The position numbers were made by a program, and so were the translations under genes. Below the pieces are notes generated by a model. It worked only from the letters and a program-made list of their open reading frames with translations, did not search any database and was not told where the DNA came from. 64,000 bases of DNA from Akanthomyces muscarius (lineage: Eukaryota; Ascomycota; Sordariomycetes; Hypocreales; Cordycipitaceae), in assembly GCF_028009165.1 (NCBI RefSeq), contig NC_079241.1, positions 6,076,001 through 6,140,000 on the forward strand, in the 5' to 3' direction. This document shows, piece by piece, positions 24,226-34,622 of this stretch (its first letter is position 1; each line of letters begins with the position of its first letter).

Positions 24226-27200
24226 CTATCTATTATTCCACCTGTTGGCTGACCAAATATCTCGCTGCCTGTCGTGTTCATATAGACAGGACTTGCCTCT
24301 GTCCACAGTCAAAATGCGGTCCGCTTCTCGGAATAGCGACGGTCGATGTGATACCATCAGAATGGTACAGCCGGCAAAAGCTTCCCGCATGACTTGCCGC
24401 ATGTGGTCTTCTATTTCGGCATTCGGTGCCCCTTCATCAATCAGGATGATCCTGGTTCTCATCATTTGTTTGTGCAGCATTGCTCGAGCTAGCTCGAAGA
24501 GCTTCTTATGCCCATTGGAGAACTTCATGAGATGAGATGAGGCATCAAGCCCCCACGCGCCTCGATGCGGTCCCATAGGCCCACGCGTCTCAGGATACCA
24601 ATTAACATATCATCTGTGAGCAAGAATTCCCGCGGTCTTAGATTCGAGTCGAACGGATCTAAGTTCAGTCGAACTGTTCCCTTCGGTTCAAGACCAGACT
24701 GCGTCATAGTTGTGATGCGAGACCGCAAAATATCGCGCGGCAGACTTCGGATCTCTCTGTTGTCGATGCTAATGCTTCCTTCAAATTCGAGTAGATTTAA
24801 GATCGCTAGAAAAATTGGTGTTTTCCCACTGCAGTATTTAAGATATCGTGTCAGCAAATTTAAGCTCATGTAGGCTGGGTACAGTGATCATACCTTCCCG
24901 TGCGTCCTGAGATGCCGACAATTTGACCAGGCTCAACAGTGAATCATACATGGTCGAGCGCAGTGTGTCGGACTCCCCCAATTGGCCTGTACCCATATAG
25001 AACTTGATTAGCCCCATGATCCTGGAGGGACGACACCAACTTGCCTGTACTGAGCAGTTACACAACTCAGCTGAATTTGGCCCCGGCCAGGCCACTCCAG
25101 TGGCACCTCCTCGTACTCCTCTGGGTCCCGTTCCTGGGGTGTTGACTGGATGTATGCTCGAATTTGGCCCGCACCACGCAACGCTGTGTCGGCTAAACTG
25201 AAGCATAACGCAAGTGCGTGTACCTGGTTTCCGAAATTGACCAAAGCAACAAATGCAAAACCGACGGCAATCTGCGAGACTGGCTCCTCAGATTTAAGCG
25301 CAAGAATCACAATGCTAATAGCAGGTGTAGCAGCAACTGTATCGCCCATTGTACAACACCACCGACTCAGGGTCGCTCTGCGACATTTCGACTTGTAGAG
25401 TTCACTGAGGCCGGTATAGTAACGGCTCAGGAAGGCAGCCTGCCAGCAAAAAGCATGTATATGCTCGCTACCAGTGCTAGTGTCGGCCATCAGCCTCGAA
25501 AGTGTCTCCTGAGGAGTTCCACCCAGCACTCCAACTTGATGAGAGGCTCTGCGATCGAAGAATGAGACCGTCAACTATGCAATTGCCAAAAACAGGGGGA
25601 GAAAGACCGTCGAGCTAGCCCAATAGAACGTTGCAAAATAAATTCCGACGCCTATGAATGCTACAAAGTGACGTATTAGCCCTTTGTTCTGTCAGAGTCA
25701 GCGTGAAATGTACCCCAAACGAGCTGCGGCATAAGCCGTGGTAAGCCCTCGGTGGTTTGAAAAACATCTCGAGTAAATCTGATGCCTGTCATTAGTATTT
25801 AAAAAAATAGCTTCAATGCCACATATTTACTTATTGAGCAGAAAGTTTGTGTCCGTTGACGAAAAATGATCAAGTGTGGCGCTACGTGGCAAGTTAGAAA
25901 CGCCTTTCGTACGAAGTGCTGCACAGTCTCATACCGGTGTATGGTTTCTGCGACTTTCGCATATAACGCTCTGGCTGTTCTTGGATACACTGTATAGTAA
26001 TATGACCTTGACGTGTTAGAATTCCTTCGTGTGTTGCGCAGCGTTCAAGTCTCACATTGAGCACAAGAAATTGAATACCGGGTTTGCCATAGAGAAACCT
26101 GTGTAAACCAGCAAGAAGGTACGATTTTCTGGATCTGTGACCATCCAAAAGTAGATAAAAGCCGCTGTAGTAGTTGACTGGTGTTAGACTGACATACGCC
26201 GCCACATCAGTTGGAATCTTACCTGGGATCAACTCTGCGACGGCAGCGGTGGCGACGACAGAGCAAAATACAACGCTAACAAGGTTCCCAGAAGGTCCTA
26301 AAAAGAAGAACTTGTAAAGTGAAAAGTCGTTAACCCCCACACCTACAGCGTCTGGGATGTTCCAAGTGTTCGCTAGGTTTAAACGCGGAATGACTTCTGG
26401 AGGTGGCGCGTCATCTCCCTCGGCATCTAGAACCGCAATACTAAACTCGGTCGCACCGGGCTGAGATTCTCCTACTCTCCGAGGAGTGTAGCAAGGGCTC
26501 CCTTCGCGGCTTGCCTCGGAGCGTTCGCGCACCCGACCATCGTCGGAAATTTCGAACACTAGGTCAGCATCGACGGTATGCTCTCCTACTCAGCCATTAG
26601 TATCACGGTATGAGACCCTTGTTCTGACATACGCATGGTAGTACTCATGATCAGGGTCATGTTATTCGCATTTAGTATCTCGGTTTCTCCAAACAATCTG
26701 ATACGAATGGCTGATGATGTGTTCTTATCCAGAACGGAAAAGAGGTCATCAACAATGATTATCTCCTTTTTCGCGTACAGAGCCCGAGAAAATGCCTTCG
26801 GAACGTTAATGAGGGTACGGACCTCCGGGTAGAACGAATTCAAAAATGTACTTACGACGCGTTGTTTTTGCCCTCTGCTGAGGTTGCAGCCATCACTGCC
26901 CGCAACTGTCAATTCGCCGCTCGCCATACGAGCCAAATCAATATCGAGAGCGCAGATGTAGAGTATCAGATTCAACCAAGTCCGATTGAAGGGCTTTTCC
27001 CCCACAATGTTATCGCGTATAGAAACATTCCTGATCCATGGTTTTTGGGAACAATACGCAACGCATGTGGAAACAACAATTAATGAGCCACAACTTAGCT
27101 GCACTTGCCCAATCATCGACCTGAGAAAAGTAGATTTGCCGCAGCCGACCGAGCCCGTTATCATTGTGACCTTTCCCCTCGGAATGCGCAGGGAGAGGTT

Positions 27201-29254
27201 TTTTAGAACTGGCTCAGCCCCATTCAACGCCACTGATACATCGATGAATTGAGCAAAAAACTCGCTGGAAGCGCCCCCGCTCGGGTAACGCCTTGACTGG
27301 CTTCTCCCGTTTGGTCAGGCGGCGGTATCATTGTCGGCGCCAAGTAGCAAACTGGGGGCAACTACACGTGGATCTCGGTTCTCCTGTAGTAACAAGAAGT
27401 CCCGCAGATGTTGAAGAGAGTCAAGTCCGTCGATACGATAGCCTATGCTTCGTACGAAAGTTCCTAGTATATCCGCCAACATGAGGGCAACTCCAACAAA
27501 GGCGGCAAAATCAGCCGTACTCCGCGCAGGAAATGCGCCGGGCGCAATAATGGCCAAACCAACTGCTGTTAACGGCGTAACGGTTTCGACGAAGGCACCT
27601 GGTTTTATTAGCTTCTCATGGAATCAACAAAAGGGGGTTTCAGTACCTCCAGGGTCGTCAAGTTCTGTTGCAATTCGCACTCGCGTGGAGGTGTGAATCT
27701 CATGTTCTTGATATTGTCGCATAACTTTGGACAAGGCCGTTCCTAGACCAAGCATTTTTATTTCTCTCAATTGTGATAGGATATTTGAAACGAAAGCAAT
27801 GTGATTCTGGGTGGCATGGCGCCATTCCTGTCGGTCAGCTGATCCTCCTCTTTGTACGTCAAGTAACATCTTGGTGGCAACTGGAAAATGTTTTTCAGTC
27901 AGAATTCAGGACACGATTGCCTGTAAGAACTTACGAATGGCGGGAGAGAGCGACAGCAGTGTCAGAATGCCCGCTAAAGACATCAGACCTATCAGGCACG
28001 AAAGAGCTTCAACAGCAAGACCCCAGTCAACAGCGAGATGCTCAATCAAGTTAATAGCGTTGTCAACATCTGTGACCATCACTTGAAGAGCTGCAGTAGT
28101 GTCGAGTTCGGAAGCAGCGAGCGCCAGGCATTTATTATAGGTAGCAGCCTTCAGGATCTGCTCGCAACTCCATGAGAGTCTTGACCGTGAGCAGCGACAC
28201 CAGGTGGAAGAAAGCTAGGAGAAGACACGTTAGCTGACCGCAATGAAAGAATTACATTGGCACGTACCATGCTACCAATGAAGATCACGATAGTCGCCGC
28301 AATCAATTTCCTTGCCTGGTCAGCCGGTACTTGTGGCGCCGTAATCGTCATCAAAATGTCTCGCGTCAAGAACGGTTTTGCTACAGTGAAGCCAGCTTGC
28401 ATCAGCCGCGGCACGATGGCTGCAAGAAAAAGACGAGGCTTAGTTCGGAAGCAGGCGTTGAGTACACCGAATCGAGAGCTTTTATCGACTGAATCGAAGA
28501 GTTAGCGAGCAAAACCGTCGCAGATGCAGATGATCAAGCCAACCTGTCTCCCACTGAGGCAAAAACGCTTTATACAGAATCTCCGCACCAGCTTCATCTT
28601 CAAGGTCAGGGAAGAACCCGTTTCCAATTTTCGAGCTAAACCCTACAAATAGGTTTGACTTGGCCAATTTCCACAAAGGTGCTTGACAGAAGCCTGACTC
28701 GTCGCTAACGTTATCCATTCCGTTGGCGGAGCTTCCATGCTCCACGAAGCGGCGCTTTGGAAATTGCTCAAGTACGAAAAGTGACAGCTTGAGGGCAACA
28801 AAGGTCCAGCGTGGCGATTTGATGTCACCCAGTCCTGGAGGGTAGAAATAGGTCGGAAAGGCGGCAACATCAGCCAGCAGCGTTGTGAGTAGAAATGAAG
28901 TCAAAAATGAGCCTTGACGTAGAGAATAAAGGTGTTCAATACAAGAAATGAGCGCCAGAGATGGCATGCCGACGTACGACGCGTGCGCCGTAGCCCTGGC
29001 AAGTCTCGTTCCAGCGGAGACGGCATGCCACCAGCAAAAGACAATGTTGATTTGGACAGCACTCAATATTCCACCACGGCAAGCTTCAGCCAAAACAGAC
29101 GGCTTATCTGTATATAGCGGCGATTGTTGAAAGCTTTGCCGATGTAAACTGGCGCATAGAAAATGATGATGAGGGCAGGGATGAGGCTGCACAGCTCCTC
29201 AAATATGACCAGAAAATCAGACGGCCTGAGAGGCTCTGGGCCAACTTCGTCCAT
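24226..29254 (-). pseudogene. Decayed ABCC transporter (ABC-2), paralogue of ABC-1 and ABC-3
   Basis: The full order of an ABCC gene can be traced on the minus strand, but no model gives an open frame. N-terminal segments lie at 29254-29063 and then, after a frameshift, 29075-28540. Another frameshift falls near 28170, an in-frame TGA at 27317-27315, a second at 24946-24944 just before NBD2 Walker A, and a further frameshift near 24555. NBD1 keeps GSVGCGKST and IIIVDD, but its signature reads LSRGQ instead of LSGGQ. NBD2 has GKTP instead of GKT(S/T), FSNGH at the signature and a disrupted D-loop after IDEG. Splice signals remain good (for example GTATGT donor, TACTAAT branch and TAG acceptor after the NBD1 H-loop). 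The copy therefore decayed after duplication and is almost certainly non-functional as a pump. Confidence 0.88.
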
Positions 29255-30875
29255 GCTGTCGTAAGTTATGCCAGTATGGCAGCGATTGAGGGGGGTTGGC
29301 CTTCAAGAGAGCTCTCTCGATTTTCAGAGGCTGCGGGAAGTAGAGTCGAAATCGACTGCGTGGCTAAACAGCCTTGGCGAGGGTTGAGCTTGCTTTAGTA
29401 CTGTTGGACCAGTCGCCCCGTATTACGACAGCGCGTAACTGAGGTGAGTGAGCCGGGTTGCGATAATTTCATTACTTATTGTTAGGAGCTGACTTCTGCT
29501 CTTTCGCCGCCACAGTGATAACGAAGCCTCCAAGGGTTTTTGCCAGTAGTCCGCGACGGCAGGAACACAGCGACCCTTGGCCCTTGCAAATTCCTCCTGT
29601 CTGCTCAAGATAGGGTTCCGCTGAAGAGACAAGTTGTGATGAGCTGCAGTACCCAATTTTGGGTGCGGGGGATGCTCTAGTGGGCACATGGTTCAAGATA
29701 GGTCCTCTGTGATGCACCTGCGACATCCACAGAGGGCCTTGTAGCCTCTGTTTATTACCAGTACGTTAGCGGTACGTTGCTGTACCCAGTTGGGCCGCCT
29801 GTGCAGCCACCGACTGCCTCCAAAATTAGCGCCGCCAGCGCCGCTACATACCGGACTTCATCACTACTCGTAACCGAGAGGAGTGCGGTAAGATGACGAG
29901 TGCCGGAAACATGAAAGCAGAAGCGCAGGCACCCGCATACTTCCTCCAACGGGCGGACACTCAAAGCTGATTCTGAGTTTCGTCTGTTTCTCGGACACGC
30001 AACGAAGAATAAGTGCCTTACCCGCCTCCCAATCCTACCACCAGCGTTGTACTCCGTACGGAGTACCGGGGCAGTAAATAGCCACCAAATGCTGACAGGT
30101 TGGTCTACCAACACAGCGAGCTGCAGGCGCTAACTCTTGTGGCTGCGCTCTATCACACGCTCTCTTAGTTCTGTGTTCGGCGCTTTTGCCGTCTAGTTAT
30201 CGCGCCGCCGAGGCCAAGCTGAGCAAGTCAGGCTGCACTAATCTCGGGGCCAGCGGGTGAGCATCCGCCACCTTCACGAGCTGGGAAAGCAGATGTTAAC
30301 TACTAGGGAGTGACTGGACGCATCCTTCATGGCCGCCCTGGGGGTTTCTCCCACAGGCATGAATTAAAGTTTTCAAGTTCTCGAAAACCCTTATTAGCAT
30401 GTTTGAGCAGAGACAGTGATATCTCCTAGTAGCCAGTATTTTGAAACGAGCTGCCGCCGGATGTACGGCCCGAGGCTATGCCAAGTGCATTACCAGATAC
30501 TGCGTGACGTCTCCTGTATTGATCTGCACAGGGCCTAGATATGCCAGCCTGCGCAAGTCGGCTTTCGTGTAACTTGGGCGCAACCTCTGATTCTCTGCAA
30601 CAAGCTTGGACTTCAGTTCTGCAAGACTAAATTGCCTCATGCTCATGAGGTCTTGCTTGGGGACGGTGGGGACTTTCAACGAAGAACAACAGCTACGAGG
30701 CAGGGATTAGGGCTGCCATATTAACTTATACTTCCGTATGCACAGCCCCAAGGCAGCCCGTTAACGTTACACGACAATCTCGTGCAGGAACTAGTCGGTG
30801 GCGTATGCTTATGAGTTGATTTAAGTGATAAATTGGTCTAAGAAATGGACCCAATTAACGAGCAATCTCAAAAGT
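29255..30875. other. Intergenic region with an 18-bp palindrome
   Basis: About 1.6 kb between the decayed ABC gene and the aminotransferase 3' end. No supported gene. It holds a perfect 18-bp palindrome GTACTCCGTACGGAGTAC at 30049-30066, a motif whose half-sites recur elsewhere in the window. A short frame at 30476-30679 (minus) has no recognisable feature. Confidence 0.5.
30049..30066. repeat. Perfect 18-bp palindrome with TACGGAGTA half-sites
   Basis: The sequence GTACTCCGTACGGAGTAC reads the same on both strands. The half-site also occurs singly at 2712-2720 and 46288-46296, and related TACGGAG repeats occur in the retrotransposon LTRs. Its function is unknown. Confidence 0.6.
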
Positions 30876-32273
30876 CTACATGTATACCTGTTCCTGAATC
30901 GTAATTGAGGTTTTAACCACGCGTACGATCGTGTCCAGCTCCTCTTCTGTCACCGTAAATGACGGTGCTAGCAGGATGTGGTCTCCCTTCCTTCCATCCA
31001 CAGTTGTCCAACCAGGGTAAACTGCCACACCAGCCTCGAATGCCGTCTGCTGAACTCGAATTCCAAATGTGATAGACGGATCGAATGTTTCCTTGCTCTC
31101 TTTATCCTTGACAAACTCCACCGCCCAGAAAAGGCCGCGACCACGAATGTCCCCTACCGAGGGACAGGCGCTAAGTGCCGCTCGTAGTTTCGCCTCGAGA
31201 AGCTTCCCCATTGCCGCGCATCGCGCCACAAGATTATCGCGCCGCAAAATCTGTTGCACAGCCAATGCTGTAGCGCACGAGATCGGGTGGGCTTGGTAAG
31301 TATGTCCGTGATTGAATGAGCTCGTTCCTTGGCGTATTACGTCCACGACTGTCTTGTGAGCAAGGACAGCAGCGATGGAGCAATAGCCACCACCAAGCCC
31401 TTTGGCGACCGTCACAATATCAGGCGTAACCTTTTCTTGCTCAAAAGCATAATAGGTCCCGCAACGACCTGTCCCGCACATGATTTCATCCAGTATTAGG
31501 AGAATGCCGTATTTATCGCAGAGAGCCCGAACACCGCGCAAATACCCAGGTGGTGGTGGTACACATCCTGATGTGGCGCCACCGACAGTTTCGGCCACAA
31601 AAGCGATGACTTTGGAAGGTCCAACTGCGAGGAACTCGGTCTCAAGCTCTTCTAGAAGACGTCTGGTAAAGTCCGCTGTGCTTTCTTCGTCTCGCTTATA
31701 GCGATACGCATACGCTGGCGAAACATGCGACACATGTTGGTATCCGAAATCCTGGTATGGCACCTTGCGGGCTAGGTTTGAAGAAACAGAGAGGGATCCC
31801 ATCGTATTTCCATGGTAGCTTTGTTTTCGAGACACAAAGTGTATGCGATCCGTCTCGCCCTTCTCGAAAAAGTATTGCCGTGCTAATTTGAGCGCTGACT
31901 CGACAGCTTCACTGCCACTGCAGACGAAGAATGCCTTTTCTAGCCCATGCGGACTTCCTTCGAGCATGAAATTGGCCAAGTCCTCTGCCGCGGGCGTAGT
32001 GTACGACTGCGTGTGTACGTAGCTGACTTTGCTTGCCTGGCGAATCATGGCCTTCTGAACTTCTTCGTTGCCGTGGCCGATAATTGCCACAGCTGCGCCG
32101 CCGCAGGCATCGAGTACGGTGCGCCCATTTGCGAGATGTAGCTTCAGGCCTTTCGCGGACTCGACCATCGCTGGTTCTACCTTGAGTGATCGATGCATCA
32201 AATGTGTACCTTCCGCGGATCGCTTCCGTGCCGGAAGTGACATAAGCGTATCTGCATTGCTATGTGGCGACAT
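30876..32273 (-). CDS. Class III PLP-dependent aminotransferase
   Basis: A single-exon 465-aa enzyme of the omega-aminotransferase class, expected to move an amino group from an amino acid, diamine or similar compound to a keto acid using pyridoxal phosphate. The PLP lysine is Lys291 in VAKGLGGG. Asp262 in LILDEIMCG contacts the cofactor pyridine nitrogen. The phosphate-binding SGSEAVE (119-125) and the YHGNT motif (153-157) are present. Length fits the family, there is no N-terminal targeting sequence, and the C-terminus has no peroxisomal signal, so it is probably cytosolic. It is divergent from an MFS transporter, with a Zn2Cys6 regulator next in line, which suggests joint use of one substrate. 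Closest characterised groups would be beta-alanine/GABA or DAPA-type aminotransferases, but the substrate is not decidable. Confidence 0.9.
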   Translation of the reverse strand: MSPHSNADTLMSLPARKRSAEGTHLMHRSLKVEPAMVESAKGLKLHLANGRTVLDACGGAAVAIIGHGNEEVQKAMIRQASKVSYVHTQSYTTPAAEDLANFMLEGSPHGLEKAFFVCSGSEAVESALKLARQYFFEKGETDRIHFVSRKQSYHGNTMGSLSVSSNLARKVPYQDFGYQHVSHVSPAYAYRYKRDEESTADFTRRLLEELETEFLAVGPSKVIAFVAETVGGATSGCVPPPPGYLRGVRALCDKYGILLILDEIMCGTGRCGTYYAFEQEKVTPDIVTVAKGLGGGYCSIAAVLAHKTVVDVIRQGTSSFNHGHTYQAHPISCATALAVQQILRRDNLVARCAAMGKLLEAKLRAALSACPSVGDIRGRGLFWAVEFVKDKESKETFDPSITFGIRVQQTAFEAGVAVYPGWTTVDGRKGDHILLAPSFTVTEEELDTIVRVVKTSITIQEQVYM

Positions 32274-32782
32274 CTGTATAAGGTATGAACTTTAGATTTG
32301 AGTCTCGAGTATTTGAAGGATATGAAGAAATCTGTATAATGATTTTTTTCGTCACATCTCCTGGGGCCGCTGATGACTTGTATTTATGGTCGCCAGGCCT
32401 TGCCATGATGTTCTCGCCTGAGAGCCGAAACCCGACGGCGGTATCGGCATGGCCCTCTTGACACGAGCTTGATAGCTACAGGGCGTAAAAATGACAAAAG
32501 AAATCGGAGTCTGAGAATGACACGATAATGATAATTCCTTCCTAGCGCCATTGGTGACACCTGACCGCCTGAGCGCCTCTCGGTTCTGACTGCCGGCGGC
32601 CCGCTTTGCAGCTTCCAAAAAGGCAAGTCTCGGGTTTGAATGCGCTTTCAGAACCGACAATGAAGAGCGCCGACAGCCGTGAGTCCGCGCCTTTCAAGTG
32701 GATTCAAATAAATGCATTTTTCGAGTTGTTGTCTCCCTTGTTTTCCATTCTCTGCATATTTTGTTTTGCAGATTTAATCACC
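32274..32782. promoter_or_regulatory. Shared promoter of the aminotransferase and MFS transporter
   Basis: The start codons of two divergent genes are 509 bases apart, so this stretch should control both. I cannot assign a binding site for the neighbouring Zn2Cys6 regulator. Confidence 0.5.
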
Positions 32783-34253
32783 ATGTCTGTCGAAAAGCCT
32801 TCAACGCGACCAGACCCTCTCGCACGCGAAGTACTGCATTCGGACGAAGAGACTGGTTCCGAAAATCACCATGAGTCTGCGACGAAAGATGACCTGCAAA
32901 TAGACAGTTGGAGGGGATGGGTTGTTGTCGCAGCTTCGGCATCTTCTCTTTTCGTGTTCATGGGTGTCATTTACTCCTGGGGCATCTTACAGGCAAACCT
33001 GGCACACAACTCCAGCATGTCCTTGACCACATTGACGTTTGTCGGCTCACTTGCAACATCATTCATGACTTCGATATGTGTATTTGTCGGCAAGGCTGTT
33101 CGCAAATTCGGGTACCGAGAAACTGCAATTGCGGGGGCTATCTTGCTTGGCCTGGGGGAATTTGCGTCGAGTTGGGTAACCCATAATCTGGGTGCACTTT
33201 TTGTCACTCACGGTGTCATATTCGGCGTCGGCGGTGGATTGACGATCTTGGTAAGACGCAACGCTGCTCCAGTACTGTTACTATGCTAACGCGAGGTAAA
33301 GCCGTGCTCTACTGCACCTTTGCAGTGGTTTCGAAAGCGCCGTGGTCTCGCGACAGGCGTCGTCTTCGGTGGTGGAAGTCTTGGCGCAGCCGTCATGGGC
33401 GTAGCGACAAACAGTATGGTTGCCCGTATTGGCGCACCTTGGACTTTTAGAATCTTAGGATTTATGTTGTGGGCAGTCTGTCTTCCAGCGGCTTGTCTAA
33501 TGAAACAACCTGCCTCAACGCGGAACGCAGTGCCGAAGCTTCAATGGTAGGCCAACTCCAAAAGTTTGATCACTGCCGCCGTGCTAACAGACATAGGCAC
33601 CGATTCAAAGAAGTCGACTTCCTCCTCATATTCTTCGGTTCCGCTCTGGCTTGCTTCCCACTATTCATTCCTCCTTATTTTATTCCGATCTTTGCTCGCT
33701 CAATAAGCCAATCCGGAGACATCGCAATCATTGGCTTGACGATTTGGAACATTGCATCTACGGTGGGACGAGTCTGCGCTGGGTACACCGCTGATTCTCT
33801 CTTGGGGCCTCTGAACAGCTTTCTTGTTTCATTGGTCTGCTGTGCAGTAAGCTCACTTGCTATTTGGCCCTTTTCCTCTAACATGGGGGTTCTTGCCGCG
33901 TTCGCCGTTATCAACGGTATAGGCTGCGGGTCGTTCTTCAGCTTATTCCCTACGGTCCTCGGCTCTGTTTTTGGTCCGGAAAACACCATGGGAGTGCTAC
34001 CTATTATGTGGGGTGGCTGGTTCTTCGGTTTCTTCTTCGTAAGTCCAGTACTTTCTCGCTCAATTACACTTGTACTCACAGTAGTTAGGGAACCCCCATC
34101 GCTGCGCAGCTCTACGCGCTGGCTGGAACGAGGACTGACACCGCCGCGTATCGACCTGCGGCGTATTATGCAGGTGCCATGTCGGCTATTGGCATCGTTT
34201 TCTTCGTTATTCTGCGTATGCGGAAGACTAAAGGATTATTCACAAAAGTATGA
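32783..34253 (+). CDS. MFS transporter, monocarboxylate-transporter-like
   Basis: Exons 32783-33250, 33326-33546, 33597-34038 and 34089-34253 encode 431 aa; introns are 75, 50 and 50 nt, all GT-AG. It has a hydrophilic N-terminus of about 50 residues, then SWRGWVVVAASASSLFVFMGVIYSWG, the usual TM1 entry of fungal MCT-family (SLC16-like) proteins. About twelve membrane helices follow, with a short central loop, and the tail is RMRKTKG. The WFRKRRGLATG stretch after TM4, typical of the family, is formed only when intron 1 is spliced. The ATG at 32783 has a good context (ATCACCATG). It likely carries a carboxylate or amino compound across the plasma membrane, and its position suggests it serves the adjacent aminotransferase. 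Confidence 0.87.
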
Positions 34254-34622
34254 AGATATCATCATGTCTCGGATAGCATCGGTATTTCACAGCATCCACA
34301 GCGACGGTTCCACGACGGGGGCCCACGAGCTGGATGTCAGCGCGCTAGAACAGTATATAAAGCGATAATAGTATAGCTTACATGACTCAAAATAGAGCCG
34401 AACATTAAAATCACCGCTACTTTCGAGACGCTTTGGGGCTCCTCATCCCTGCTCGGTTCGTCGCCCCAAAAGGTCGACGACCCACTCGTGGCTGGCTTCG
34501 GAAAAGAGTCAAAAACTCTTTCCCGAGCAACATACATTCATTCCCGAACACCATACACACTATCATTCCCGACACAGTTCCAACTTCCATTGCCAGCTTG
34601 AGCTGATTGATAAAGTCCCGTC
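34254..34622. other. Short intergenic region before the regulator gene
   Basis: About 370 bases between the transporter stop and the regulator start. No gene or repeat is recognised. An in-frame TAA lies just before the regulator ATG, fixing it as the first start. Confidence 0.5.

Noticed and set aside
25955..25975. A 16-nt intron in the dead ABC gene
   Set aside because: GT and AG are present, but the length is far below what fungal spliceosomes handle. A frameshift explains the break better.
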